This document shows, one piece after another, positions 17,171 to 26,503 of a stretch of DNA of 64,000 nucleotides. The stretch is from the NCBI GenBank assembly GCA_024280945.1, contig JAMXLO010000039.1:54790-118789 (forward strand), in the 5' to 3' direction. Positions within the stretch are counted from its first letter, which is position 1. Each line of letters starts with the position of its first letter. The stretch is from Acetobacteraceae bacterium (GTDB taxonomy: Bacteria; Pseudomonadota; Alphaproteobacteria; Acetobacterales; Acetobacteraceae). The translations under genes and the position numbers were made by a program. The notes under the pieces were generated by a model. That model did not search any database. It was not told where the DNA came from and saw only the letters and a list, made by a program, of their open reading frames with translations.

Positions 17171-17633
17171 CTATCCAACCGGATCCAGCACCACCACCGG
17201 GATCTCGCTCGGTCTGCTTCTGGTAGTCGGCAAAGGGCGGCCAGAACTCCAGCGACTTCTGCCATAACCGCGTGCGCTCGTCGCCGGTCGCCGTTCGTGC
17301 CTGTGCCTTTACCTTCTTGGTGCCGACCTGAACCCCGACTTCGGGATTGGCGAGAATGTTGCGATACCAACCGGGATGCTGGGGCCCGCCGCCGCCCTTC
17401 GAGGCGATGATGAAGTAGCTGTTGCCCGTCTCGCCATAGAACGGCGGGAAAATGAACTGCTCCCCCGACTTGCCGTCCGCTGGTCGTCAGCAGCAGCGAC
17501 GGCGCTGTCATCTCGGGCCGTCCCGGCTGCGTCATCTTGTACGTATGCCCGTCCGGGCCCCCGCTCGCGAGGTAGCGGTTTGCATGCTCTACCATCCACC
17601 CGGGCAGGTCAGGGGCGCGCTTGCTTCGGCCAT
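17171..17633 (-). pseudogene. Nitroreductase-family deazaflavin-dependent oxidoreductase, frameshifted
   Basis: A full-length gene (about 154 codons, as usual for the family) interrupted by frameshifts. The C-terminal half in one frame reads QFIFPPFYGETGNSYFIIAS, then HPGWYRNILANPEVGVQVG and EREIPVVVLDPVG; the N-terminal half in another reads WMVEHANRYLASGG and PSLLLTTSGR. The switch lies at about 17470-17480 and is explained by one extra base. A good start (ATG at 17633 after AAGGGAG) needs a second shift near 17615. The family uses F420 or FMN. Either a recently dead gene or assembly error. Confidence 0.7.
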
Positions 17634-17719
17634 CTACGGCTCCCTTCCCAAGACTGCGCTCGGTTAACCCAGACCCGCCCGGCTCGCGCAATGTTCCGCT
17701 GCCTGCTAATGCCACCCCG

Positions 17720-18649
17720 ATGCGTATCCTGTTCGTCACCTCCAACCGCCTTGGCGACGCGGTGCTGTCCACCGGGCTGCTGGATCATTTGATCCGCAGC
17801 CACCCGGCGGCGCGCTTCACCATCGCGTGTGGGCCGGTGGCCGAGGGGGTATTCGCACGCTTGCCCAATCGCGACCGCACCATCGTGCTCGACAAGCTTC
17901 CCTATCGGCTGCACTGGCTGCCGTTCTGGGCCTCGGTCGCCTGCACGCATTGGGACCTGGTGGTGGACATCCGCGGCTCGACCATAGCCTGGATGGTTCC
18001 GACGCGCCGGCGCGCTGTCATGCGGCGCCGGCCGGGCCACAAGGTTGCCCAGCTCGGCGCGGTCCTCGGCCTCGATCCGCCGCCGCTGCCCGTCGCCTGG
18101 ACCGCGCCCGAGGACCGTGCGCGCGCCGCCGCTCTGTTGCCGCCCCATCAGCGGTTCATTGGCCTTGGACCCACCGCCAACTGGGCACCCAAGACCTGGC
18201 CGCCCGCCCGCTTTGCCGCCTTGTACCGGGCGCTGGTCCGTGGGCCTTTGCCTGGAGCGCGCCCGGTCATCTTCGCCGGTCCCGGTGAGGCGGAGCGCGC
18301 CCTGGCTGCCCCCTTGTTGGCCGCACTGCCCGAGGCCATCGACCTGGTCGGACGCCTCAGCCTACCGGAGGTTGCCGCCTGTCTCGCGTGCTGTGCCCTG
18401 TTCGTCGGCAACGACTCCGGCCTGATGCACCTGGCCGCATCGGCCGGTGCCCCGACGCTTGGCTTGTTCGGCCCAACACCGGCGGCCGAATACGCACCAG
18501 CCGGGCCGCGCGCGGCGGCGGTGCTGTCGTGCAGCGAGTCGATGCAGGACCTCTGCGTCGAAAGCGCGTTGGCGGCGGGGATACGCCTGCTCGGCGGCGC
18601 TGACGCTCCCGCCGTCCCGGCGCTCTCCCTGTCTGCACCCGCAGCCTGA
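17720..18649 (+). CDS. Glycosyltransferase family 9 (heptosyltransferase-like)
   Basis: A 309-residue GT-B protein of the ADP-heptose:LPS heptosyltransferase family, which adds core sugars to lipopolysaccharide on the inner face of the inner membrane. The start MRILFVTSNRLGDAVLSTGL is diagnostic; FIGLGPTANWAPKTWP and LFVGNDSGLMHLAASAGAPT form the donor site, ending in LFGPT. The internal ATG was chosen over upstream starts because the extra N-terminal residues look non-coding. No other LPS-core gene adjoins it, so acceptor and sugar are not known. Confidence 0.87.
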   Translation: MRILFVTSNRLGDAVLSTGLLDHLIRSHPAARFTIACGPVAEGVFARLPNRDRTIVLDKLPYRLHWLPFWASVACTHWDLVVDIRGSTIAWMVPTRRRAVMRRRPGHKVAQLGAVLGLDPPPLPVAWTAPEDRARAAALLPPHQRFIGLGPTANWAPKTWPPARFAALYRALVRGPLPGARPVIFAGPGEAERALAAPLLAALPEAIDLVGRLSLPEVAACLACCALFVGNDSGLMHLAASAGAPTLGLFGPTPAAEYAPAGPRAAAVLSCSESMQDLCVESALAAGIRLLGGADAPAVPALSLSAPAA

Positions 18650-18671
18650 GGGGAACGGCTGCTCCAAGCGA

Positions 18672-20726
18672 TCACCCGGCCGCCAATGTTCGCATCGCCG
18701 CCGCCTTCTCGAACAGCCGCAATAACACGCGTATGGCCCGCCCACGCTGGCTCGCCAGCTTCGGGTCCCTGCCCAGCAGCACTGCGGCATCGCGGTTCGC
18801 CATATGCAGCAACGGCTCGTGCTCGATCGGATCAGCCAGCCGGAAGGCCGGCAAACCTGACTGCTTCTTTCCCAGCAAATCGCCGCCGCCGCGCAGCCGA
18901 AAATCCTCGTCGGCGATAACGAAGCCATCATCCGTATCGCGCAGCAGCGTCAGCCGGCGCTTGCCTGCCTCGTTCACCCAATCCTCGTGCAGCAGCAGGC
19001 AAAAGCTCGACGCCAAGCCACGCCCGACGCGGCCACGCAGCTGGTGCAACTGCGCGAGGCCGAAGCGTTCGGCGTGCTCGATCACCATTACCGTCGCGGC
19101 CGGCACATCGACGCCGACCTCGACAACGGTCGTTGCCACCAGCAAGCGGCAGTCGCCCCGCCCGAACGCCGCCAGGGTCGCGTCGCGCACCGCAGCGTCC
19201 TGCCGACCATGCGCCAGCCCCACCACATCGCCGAACCGTTCGCGCAGCACCGCAAACCGGGCCTCGGCTGCCGCGAGATCGACCGCCTCGCTCTCCGCCA
19301 CCAGTGGGCAGATCCAATAGGCCTGCGCGCCCTCGTCGAGTTTGCGTGCCACTGCGTCCGTCAGCTCAGGCAATGTGCCGAGCGAATGCAGCGATGTGCG
19401 CACGGACTGACGGCCAGGTGGCTTCTCGATCAGGCGGGACACGTCCATCTCGCCCCACTGAGTCAGCAGCAGGGTGCGCGGGATCGGCGTTGCGGTCATC
19501 ACCAGCACGTCGGTCAGTTCGCCTTTGCTGCCTAACAGCAGCCGCTGATCGACGCCGAAGCGATGCTGCTCGTCGATGACCGCCAGGGCCAGGTCGTGGT
19601 ACTCGACGCTCTCCTGAAACAGCGCGTGGGTGCCGACAACCAGCGGCACCGATCCGTCCTTCAACCCACGCAACAGCTGCGCGCGCGCACGGCCTTTCAC
19701 GCCACCGGTCAGCAGCGCCACAGGCGCGGGCGACAGGCGCGAAAGCGTGCGGTGGTGTTGCTTCGCCAGCACTTCGGTCGGCGCCATCAGTGCGGCCTGT
19801 TTGCCCGCCTCCACCGCGCACAGCATTGCTAGCGTCGCGACCAGCGTCTTGCCGGACCCGACGTCGCCTTGCAGCAGGCGGAGCATGCGTCGGCTGGAGG
19901 CGAGATCGGCGTCGATTTCTGCCAGCGCCTGCTGCTGAGATCGGGTGAGCGTGTAGCCGAAGCGGTGCAACGCCCTGGCTCGCAGACTGCCGTTTCCGGT
20001 AAGGCTGTGCCCGGGCCTGGCGCGCAGCCGGCCCCGCACCAGGGCGAGCGCAACCTGGTCCGCCAGCAACTCGTCGTATGCGAGCCGAGTTCGACTGGCA
20101 TTCGTCGGCATCGCGGCGGGAGCTTGGACCGCCCGCAGCGCCTCGACGAAGCCAGGCCATTTTTCGCGTAGCAACAGGGCGGGGTCATGCCATTCAGGCA
20201 ATGATGGCAGCCGGGCAAGAACCTGCGCCATCGCGCTCGCCACCTGGCGTGGCCAAAGGCCGCCAGTCAACGGCCAGATCGGCTCGATGGTCGGCAGCAG
20301 GTCGGACCGATCCGCCGGAACCACGTGTTCCGGGTGCGAAATGGTACGGCGTCCGCCGAACAGGTCGATCTTGCCGGACACCAGCAGCCGGGCGCCCACT
20401 GGCATCTGCCGCTGACGATTGAATTTGAAGAAGACCAGTTCGGCGCTGCCGGTGGCATCCTTGACCACGACTCGCCAGGGCTGCCGATCATTCGCTGGTG
20501 GCTCTATGCGCACCACCTCCACCGACAGTGTCACGATCTGACCTGGACGTGCGGCGGCAATGGTTGGTCGCTGACGTCGATCGACGTACGACTCGGGCAG
20601 GTGAAACAGCAGGTCGATCAGCCGCTCACCACCGGCAGCCTTGCCGATCAGCGCACCGACCGCCGGGCCGACGCCTTTCAGCGCGGTCAGCGGCGAGAAC
20701 AGCGGCGTAAGCGGATCATGATCCAC
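18672..20726 (-). CDS. recG: ATP-dependent DNA helicase RecG
   Basis: A 684-residue fork-reversal helicase for recombination and stalled-fork repair. Order: N-terminal helical and wedge OB domain (ALKGVGPAVGALIGKA; IVTLSVEVVRIEPP), helicase motif I LQGDVGSGKTLVA, motif II VIDEQHRFGV, motif III VMTATPIPRTL, motif VI LHQLRGRVGRG, and the C-terminal RecG tail FRLRGGGDLLGKKQSG. A GTG at 20726 (VDHDPLTPL) was taken as the start since the longer frame overlaps the divergent sdhE promoter and has no family similarity. Complete; no odd residues. Confidence 0.93.
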   Translation of the reverse strand: MDHDPLTPLFSPLTALKGVGPAVGALIGKAAGGERLIDLLFHLPESYVDRRQRPTIAAARPGQIVTLSVEVVRIEPPANDRQPWRVVVKDATGSAELVFFKFNRQRQMPVGARLLVSGKIDLFGGRRTISHPEHVVPADRSDLLPTIEPIWPLTGGLWPRQVASAMAQVLARLPSLPEWHDPALLLREKWPGFVEALRAVQAPAAMPTNASRTRLAYDELLADQVALALVRGRLRARPGHSLTGNGSLRARALHRFGYTLTRSQQQALAEIDADLASSRRMLRLLQGDVGSGKTLVATLAMLCAVEAGKQAALMAPTEVLAKQHHRTLSRLSPAPVALLTGGVKGRARAQLLRGLKDGSVPLVVGTHALFQESVEYHDLALAVIDEQHRFGVDQRLLLGSKGELTDVLVMTATPIPRTLLLTQWGEMDVSRLIEKPPGRQSVRTSLHSLGTLPELTDAVARKLDEGAQAYWICPLVAESEAVDLAAAEARFAVLRERFGDVVGLAHGRQDAAVRDATLAAFGRGDCRLLVATTVVEVGVDVPAATVMVIEHAERFGLAQLHQLRGRVGRGLASSFCLLLHEDWVNEAGKRRLTLLRDTDDGFVIADEDFRLRGGGDLLGKKQSGLPAFRLADPIEHEPLLHMANRDAAVLLGRDPKLASQRGRAIRVLLRLFEKAAAMRTLAAG

Positions 20727-20769
20727 GGGCTGACATGCGGTTATCGCGCGGCTATATGACACTGCGCCC

Positions 20770-21111
20770 ATGAGCGAACCAGAATCAGCCTCGCTGGATA
20801 CGAGGCGCCGGCGGCTGTTGTATCGCGCCACCCATCGAGGGACGCAGGAGAACGATATCCTGCTCGGCGGGTTCGTCCGGCGACACATAGGGATATTCGA
20901 CGAATTGGAGCTTGCCGCCGTGGAGGCGCTGCTGGAGGTGCCTGATAACGAATTGGCCGATTGGTTGACTGGCCGCATCCCGCTGCCTGACGAGGCGCCG
21001 GAGATGCTGCGGCGGGTCCGCGACGAGGCGAGGTGGGGGCCTCGCGACTGGTCTTCGACCCCCTCCCCCCAGCCCCCTCCCGCAAGGGGAGGGGGAGGAT
21101 GGGCGCAGTGA
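20770..21111 (+). CDS. sdhE: Succinate dehydrogenase assembly factor SdhE
   Basis: A 113-residue protein of the SdhE/YgfY family, which helps attach FAD covalently to SdhA. The core (residues about 10-85) has the conserved RRRLLYRATHRGTQENDILLG, matching the family's RGxxExD motif, with the usual small helical bundle. The last 18 residues (PSPQPPPARGGGG...) are Pro/Gly-rich and encoded by a palindromic repeat, so the tail is probably a repeat insertion into the gene end. Its TGA overlaps the likely mfd GTG. Confidence 0.87.
   Translation: MSEPESASLDTRRRRLLYRATHRGTQENDILLGGFVRRHIGIFDELELAAVEALLEVPDNELADWLTGRIPLPDEAPEMLRRVRDEARWGPRDWSSTPSPQPPPARGGGGWAQ
21059..21097. repeat. C-rich palindromic repeat, family 1 (copy in the sdhE end)
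   Basis: A 39-base unit with a CCCCTCCC-GCAA-GGGGAGGG core. It differs by one base from the copy at 51538-51576. It encodes the last residues of SdhE, and its GGGGGAGG end is the only Shine-Dalgarno-like sequence before mfd. Confidence 0.8.
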
Positions 21112-24100
21112 CCGTGACCCCGGTTTTTGGCGCGCCGGAAGGCTGGGATGCGTTCCTGCTCGCGCGACGGCGAGGAGAATTCGCCGGCCCGATTCTACAC
21201 GTGACTCGCGACGATGCCCGCATGGCACGACTGGCCGAAGCGCTGGCGTTCGTGGCGCCGGAAGCCGAGGTGTTGCGGTTCCCCGCCTGGGACTGTCTGC
21301 CATATGACCGGGTTTCGCCGAATCCGACATTGGTGTCAGAGCGTATCGCCACACTTACCCGGCTGTTGGAGAAGCCCACCAGACCGCGCATCGTGCTGAC
21401 AACTGTGAATGCGCTGGTGCAGCGCGTTCCTCCACGCGTGGCGTTCTCCGGTGCCAGCATGGAACTGCGCACCAATGGCACCGTGCATCCGGAGAAACTG
21501 GCGCGCTTCCTCGAGGCCAACGGCTATGGCCGGGCCGGCACCGTGATGGAGCCAGGCGAGTATGCCATGCGCGGCGGGATCATCGATGTGTTCCCAGCCG
21601 GCGAGGCTGACCCCGTGCGCCTCGACCTGTTCGGGGACACGATCGAATCGATCCGCATTTTCGACCCGACCACGCAACGCAGCGCCGATCGCCGCCAGCG
21701 GCTGACTTTGCGGCCGGTTTCGGAAGTGCCGCTCGATCAGGACGCGATTTCGCGCTTCCGCTCCGGCTGGCGCGAATTGTTCGGTCAGCCTGCGGCGGAA
21801 GAGCCGATCTATCTGTCCATCTCCGATGGGCGCCGGCATCCGGGCATGGAACACTGGGTGCCTTTGTTCCATGAGCATATGGAGACGCTGCTCGATTACG
21901 TGCCGGGGGCATCGGTCAGCCTGGACCACCAGGCAGACGAGGTGTTGGCAGCGCGGCTGGAGATGATCGCTGATCACTACGCCGCGCGCCGTATGCTGCC
22001 ACGGGATGGGGAAGTGCCTTATCGGCCGTTGCCACCCGAGCGGCTGTATCTGGACCAGGACGGCTGGGACGCCATGCTGTCCGGTGGGCCCTTGTTTGCG
22101 TTCTCGCCCTTCGCGCGGCCAGACGGCGCAGTCGGTATCGACGGTGGAGGCCGTCCTGGCCCTGTCTTCTTCCAGAGCGGCGGTGGTCCAGGGACCAACG
22201 TTTTCGACCAGCTTCGCGCCCAGGCCGAGCGTTGGAGTGGCGAGCGGCGTTGGATCGTGGTTGCCGCGTGGACCCGCGGTTCGCGCGAACGGCTCGCCAA
22301 CCTGTTGCGCGAGCACGGCTTCAAGGACCCCGCGCTGCAGGACGACTGGGCTGCAGTCCGGCGCAGGCCGCCGGGTTCGGTGTCCCTGGTCACGCTGGGA
22401 GTCGAGCGTGGCTTCGTCGCTGATGAGCTTGCGCTGGTCGGCGAACAGGACCTGTTGGGCGAACGCATCAGCCGCCCGCCGCGCCGTCGTAAGCGCGCAG
22501 ACCAGTTCATCGCCGAAGCCACCGAGATTGCTGAGGGCGACCTGGTTGTCCATCAGGAATATGGCATCGGCCGCTACGACGGGCTGGAGACACTGTCCGT
22601 TACCGGTGCACCGCACGACTGTCTGCGGCTGATCTACGACGGCGCAGAGAAGCTTTATCTGCCGGTGGAGAATATCGAGGTCCTGTCGCGCTTTGGCTCG
22701 GAGAGCCAGGGCGTTGCGTTGGACAAGCTTGGCGGGGTCGGCTGGCAGTCGCGGAAGGCGCGCATGAAGCAGCGCATCCGCGACATGGCGGACCAGCTCA
22801 TCCGTATTGCCGCGGCGCGCAAGCTGCACGACGCGCCGATTATGGCGTCAGGAGAGGGCGCTTGGGATGAGTTCTGCGCCCGGTTCCCGTTCGCGGAGAC
22901 GGACGATCAGTCGCGCGCGATTGCCGATGTGCTGGAGGACCTGGCGAGTGGACGGCCGATGGATCGGCTGATCTGCGGCGACGTGGGCTTCGGCAAGACC
23001 GAGGTGGCGCTTCGGGCGTCGTTCGTCGGGGCAATGTCAGGAGCGCAGGTCGCCGTGGTGGTGCCGACGACGTTGCTGGCGCGCCAGCACTACCATACTT
23101 TCTTGGAGCGGTTTGCCGGGTTGCCGGTGAAGGTTGCGCAGCTCTCGCGCATGGTGGGCGCGAAGGAGGCCGCTGAGGTCCGGCGGGGCATCAAGAACGG
23201 CACAGTCAACATAGTGATCGGCACGCACGCGCTGCTGTCGAAGTCGATCGAGTTCGCCGATCTCGCCCTGCTGGTGGTCGACGAGGAGCAACATTTCGGT
23301 GTGGCGCACAAGGAGCGGCTGAAACAGCTCAAGGCCGATGTGCACGTGCTGACGCTGACCGCGACGCCGATACCGCGCACCTTGCAACTGGCACTTACCG
23401 GCGTGCGAGAGATGAGCCTGATCAGCACCCCACCGGTTGACCGGCTGGCGGTGCGCACGTTCATCATGCCGTTCGATTCGGTGGTGGTGCGCGAAGCAAT
23501 CCAGCGCGAGCGATTCCGTGGCGGACAGGTCTTCTGCGTGGTGCCGCGCATCGAGGATTTGCCGCGCATTGCCGAGCGGCTGTCGGAGATCGTGCCGGAG
23601 GCACGCATGGCACAGGCGCATGGCCGTCTGCCGCCAACGGAACTCGAGCGAGTCATGACCGAATTCGGTGATGGCCGTTACGATATCCTGCTGTCCACCA
23701 ATATCGTCGAAAGCGGGCTGGACATGCCGGCGGTGAACACGCTGGTGATTCATCGCGCGGACATGTTCGGGTTGGGTCAGCTGTACCAGCTTCGTGGACG
23801 CGTCGGACGCGGCAAGCAGCGTGGCTACGCCTATCTGACCTGGCCGCCGAACATGCGTCTGTCCGCCGCCGCCGAGAAGCGGCTGACAGTGATGCAGACC
23901 TTGGATGCACTGGGCGCTGGCTTCACCCTGGCAAGCCATGATCTGGATATCCGCGGCGCCGGCAACCTGCTGGGTGACGAACAGTCAGGACACATCCGCG
24001 AAGTCGGCATCGAGCTGTACCAGCAGATGCTGGAAGACGCGGTCGCTGACCTGCGCGCCGGCGAGGGCCGGCGCGGGGGGCAGGAGCGCGACTGGACACC

Positions 24101-24551
24101 GAACATTTCCTTGGGCCTGCCGGTGCTTATTCCGGAAGACTATGTGCGCGACCTGCCGGTACGACTTGGCCTCTATCGCCGCATCGGTGCGCTGGCCTCG
24201 GATGCCGAGACCGAAGCAATGGCAGCAGAGCTGGTGGATCGGTTCGGTCCGCTGCCGCAGGAGGTGGAGAACCTGCTTCAGGTCGTGGCGCTGAAGCGTG
24301 CCTGTCGCGACGCTGGCGTGGAAAAGCTGGAAGCAGGGCCAAAGGGCATGTTGCTGAGCTTCCGCGGTAACGCATTTTCCAACCCGGCCGGCCTGGTGGC
24401 GTGGCTGGCCTCGAAGGGTGGACTGGTGCGGCTGCGGCCGGACCATAAGCTGGCGATCTCGCGAGAGATGGACGTGGCGACGCGGCTGCGCTTTGCACGA
24501 GACACACTGGGAAATCTGGAGCGAATTGCAGGACAGGCGAAGGCAGCGTAA
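21108..24551 (+). CDS. mfd: Transcription-repair coupling factor Mfd
   Basis: A 1147-residue DNA translocase that removes stalled RNA polymerase and recruits UvrA. Visible: the UvrB-like N-terminal module (LRFPAWDCLPYDRVSPNP, MRGGIIDVFPAG), the polymerase-binding domain (DLVVHQEYGIGRYDGLE), helicase motifs CGDVGFGKTEVAL, VVDEEQHFGV, TATPIPRTL and QLYQLRGRVGRGKQRGYAYL, and the TRCF C-terminal domain. The start is taken as a GTG forming GTGA with the sdhE stop, nine bases after a GGAGG. An ATG nine bases earlier touches the GGAGG and would be too close to it. Normal length for the family. Confidence 0.94.
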   Translation: MTVTPVFGAPEGWDAFLLARRRGEFAGPILHVTRDDARMARLAEALAFVAPEAEVLRFPAWDCLPYDRVSPNPTLVSERIATLTRLLEKPTRPRIVLTTVNALVQRVPPRVAFSGASMELRTNGTVHPEKLARFLEANGYGRAGTVMEPGEYAMRGGIIDVFPAGEADPVRLDLFGDTIESIRIFDPTTQRSADRRQRLTLRPVSEVPLDQDAISRFRSGWRELFGQPAAEEPIYLSISDGRRHPGMEHWVPLFHEHMETLLDYVPGASVSLDHQADEVLAARLEMIADHYAARRMLPRDGEVPYRPLPPERLYLDQDGWDAMLSGGPLFAFSPFARPDGAVGIDGGGRPGPVFFQSGGGPGTNVFDQLRAQAERWSGERRWIVVAAWTRGSRERLANLLREHGFKDPALQDDWAAVRRRPPGSVSLVTLGVERGFVADELALVGEQDLLGERISRPPRRRKRADQFIAEATEIAEGDLVVHQEYGIGRYDGLETLSVTGAPHDCLRLIYDGAEKLYLPVENIEVLSRFGSESQGVALDKLGGVGWQSRKARMKQRIRDMADQLIRIAAARKLHDAPIMASGEGAWDEFCARFPFAETDDQSRAIADVLEDLASGRPMDRLICGDVGFGKTEVALRASFVGAMSGAQVAVVVPTTLLARQHYHTFLERFAGLPVKVAQLSRMVGAKEAAEVRRGIKNGTVNIVIGTHALLSKSIEFADLALLVVDEEQHFGVAHKERLKQLKADVHVLTLTATPIPRTLQLALTGVREMSLISTPPVDRLAVRTFIMPFDSVVVREAIQRERFRGGQVFCVVPRIEDLPRIAERLSEIVPEARMAQAHGRLPPTELERVMTEFGDGRYDILLSTNIVESGLDMPAVNTLVIHRADMFGLGQLYQLRGRVGRGKQRGYAYLTWPPNMRLSAAAEKRLTVMQTLDALGAGFTLASHDLDIRGAGNLLGDEQSGHIREVGIELYQQMLEDAVADLRAGEGRRGGQERDWTPNISLGLPVLIPEDYVRDLPVRLGLYRRIGALASDAETEAMAAELVDRFGPLPQEVENLLQVVALKRACRDAGVEKLEAGPKGMLLSFRGNAFSNPAGLVAWLASKGGLVRLRPDHKLAISREMDVATRLRFARDTLGNLERIAGQAKAA

Positions 24552-24556
24552 GGCGT

Positions 24557-25240
24557 TCAGAGTTCCGCAGCTTCGACCGCCGCAACGTCGAGCAGGCGCT
24601 CGATCACTTCCGGCTCCTGTGCCCCGGCAATGGCGTGGCGGCCCGCAATGACAAAGCACGGTACGCCATTGATGCCCAGCCGATGCGCCCGCAGGTTGTC
24701 GCCATGCACTGCGTCCATCTCATCCGAGCTGGCCAGGAAGCGGCGGGTCTTCCCCGCATCCAACCCACAGGCCGCAGCGATCGCCAGCAGCAGTGCCGGA
24801 TCGCCGATGTCGAGACCGTCGGTGAAATGCGCCGAGAACAGCGCATCCACCATTGCGTCCGCTTGGCCGAAGCGCGCTGCGAACCGGACCAGACGATGTG
24901 CATCGATGCTCGAGGGCGTGCGGCGGATGCGGTCGAAACGAAACAGTATGCCCTCGGCGCGACCAATCTCGGTGATCGACGAATAGAGGCGCCGGGCACG
25001 CTCCTCGCCGCCGAATTTGCGGATAACGTAATCCGGACGGGCCATGCCACTACGAGGCATATCGGGGTTGAGCAGAAATGGCCGCCACGTCAGATCGAAG
25101 AGAAGGTCGGGCCGGCGCCGCAGCGTGCGCATCAGCCGGCGAACGCCGAGAAAACACCACGGACATACCAGATCGTGGACGACCTCGATACCGAGGCGCG
25201 CCTTCGGTGGCGCGAGAATGTTCATGGCGCCCACCGCCAT
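24557..25240 (-). CDS. DsbA-family oxidoreductase (FrnE/2-hydroxychromene isomerase-like)
   Basis: A 227-residue thioredoxin-fold protein with an inserted helical domain. VHDLVCPWCFLGVRRL carries the CPWC active site near residue 26, and NGVPCFVIAGRHAI the cis-proline loop near residue 193, as in FrnE-like cytosolic disulfide oxidoreductases. No signal peptide is present, so it probably acts in the cytosol on protein or small-molecule thiols. A second ATG five codons in is an equally possible start. It ends six bases from the mfd stop and is divergent from the GST gene. Confidence 0.82.
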   Translation of the reverse strand: MAVGAMNILAPPKARLGIEVVHDLVCPWCFLGVRRLMRTLRRRPDLLFDLTWRPFLLNPDMPRSGMARPDYVIRKFGGEERARRLYSSITEIGRAEGILFRFDRIRRTPSSIDAHRLVRFAARFGQADAMVDALFSAHFTDGLDIGDPALLLAIAAACGLDAGKTRRFLASSDEMDAVHGDNLRAHRLGINGVPCFVIAGRHAIAGAQEPEVIERLLDVAAVEAAEL

Positions 25241-25345
25241 TGCGGTGGCGAACTGATCAGGATGGCTGAGGCTAGCCCAGTCTGCAACATTTCTCTCCCT
25301 CGCAGCCGATATGTATCACGACGCCGGCAACAAGGGGAGCGACGC

Positions 25346-26035
25346 ATGGCGATCATTATGCATGACCTAGCCGGGGCGGACCCGGCGCTCCGGTTCAGCC
25401 CGTACTGCTGGCGAACCAGGATCGCGTTGGCGCACAAAGGGCTGGCGGTCGAAACGATCCCCTGGCGGTTCACCGAGAAGGCAGCATTGGCCTTCTCCGG
25501 ACAGGGACGCGTCCCTGTGATCCGCGATGGCGACCGCGTCGTATCGGACAGTTGGGCCATCGCCGATTATCTGGAGGCCAGTTATCCCGACCGGCCGAGC
25601 CTGTTCGGCGGCGAGACAGGGAGGGCGCATGCGCGCTTCATCAATGCATGGGCTGATGGCGTCATGCTGGGTGGGATCGCGCGGCTGATCCTGCGCGACC
25701 TGCTGGACGTGGTGGCGCCGCAGGACCGTGCATATTTCCGCGAAAGCCGCGAAGCACGGTTCGGCATGACACTGGAGACCTTACAGGCGGACCGCGAGCA
25801 GCGGGTGACGGAGTTTCGCGCCACCCTGCTTCCGGTCAGGCTGGTACTGGCCAGGCAGGCATGGCTTGGCGGTGCCGCGGCGAGTTATGCGGACTACATT
25901 GTATTCGGCACGCTGCAATGGCCGCGCTGCGCAAGCAGGTTCGAGCTATTGGCTGCCGATGATCCTGTCGCAGCATGGCGTGAACGGATGCTGGACCTGT
26001 TCGACGGTCTGGGTCGCAGCGCGAAGACCGTGTAG
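25346..26035 (+). CDS. Glutathione S-transferase family protein
   Basis: A 229-residue GST-fold protein. The N-terminal thioredoxin-like domain reads FSPYCWRTRIALAHKGL with a candidate catalytic Ser/Tyr/Cys cluster, RVPVIRDGD (the cis-Pro of the glutathione site) and DSWAIADYLEASYP; a helical C-terminal domain follows. Members conjugate or reduce electrophiles with glutathione; substrate unknown. The start at MAIIMH was chosen for its Shine-Dalgarno sequence (AAGGGGAGC) and because longer frames lie over the neighbouring gene. Confidence 0.82.
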   Translation: MAIIMHDLAGADPALRFSPYCWRTRIALAHKGLAVETIPWRFTEKAALAFSGQGRVPVIRDGDRVVSDSWAIADYLEASYPDRPSLFGGETGRAHARFINAWADGVMLGGIARLILRDLLDVVAPQDRAYFRESREARFGMTLETLQADREQRVTEFRATLLPVRLVLARQAWLGGAAASYADYIVFGTLQWPRCASRFELLAADDPVAAWRERMLDLFDGLGRSAKTV

Positions 26036-26041
26036 TGCGGG

Positions 26042-26458
26042 TCACGCGCCGATCAGATGCAGCACCAGTTCGCGGCTATGCGGTGCGGCACGATGCTCGA
26101 ACAGGTAGATCGCCTGCCAGGTACCGAGCACGGGCTTACCCTCGTCTACCGGGACCGTCAGTTGCGTCTGGGTCAGCGCCGACTTGATATGGGCCGGCAT
26201 GTCGTCGGGCCCTTCGTCCTCATGCCGGTAGCCGGCGTGCTCCGGCACCAGGCGGCGGAAGAACGCCTCGAGATCAGCGCGCACATCCGGATCGGCATTC
26301 TCCTGCACCAGCAGCGAAGCGGAGGTGTGGCGGCACCAGATCGTCAGCAGCCCGGTCCGGATGGCCTGTGCTTTGACCCAACGCGAAACCTTGTCCGTGA
26401 CATCAACCAGCCCCGGTCCGTTGGTGGCAACCGTCAGCCGATGGTGCGCCTGTCGCAT
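26042..26458 (-). CDS. YjbQ/UPF0047 family protein
   Basis: A 138-residue member of the small conserved YjbQ family (PF01894). The core block is TIWCRHTSASLLVQENADPDV, with the His and Asp typical of its putative metal site, and the C-terminal half has LTVPVDEGKPVLGTWQAIY followed by a conserved HxREL. E. coli YjbQ has weak thiamine-phosphate synthase activity in vitro, but the physiological role is unsettled. Start at MRQAHH; the gene is divergent from the reductase. Confidence 0.85.
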   Translation of the reverse strand: MRQAHHRLTVATNGPGLVDVTDKVSRWVKAQAIRTGLLTIWCRHTSASLLVQENADPDVRADLEAFFRRLVPEHAGYRHEDEGPDDMPAHIKSALTQTQLTVPVDEGKPVLGTWQAIYLFEHRAAPHSRELVLHLIGA

Positions 26459-26503
26459 GCCACAGACTTGTGCCTGGCTGGCTGAGCGCGCAAGACACCC
26501 GAC

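Noticed and set aside
17125..17772. 215-codon minus-strand frame as an intact protein
   Set aside because: Only its middle resembles the nitroreductase family; the rest changes frame, so the locus is better called a pseudogene.
21336..22829. 497-codon open frame antisense to mfd
   Set aside because: Shadow frame; Mfd motifs on the plus strand are continuous and complete.
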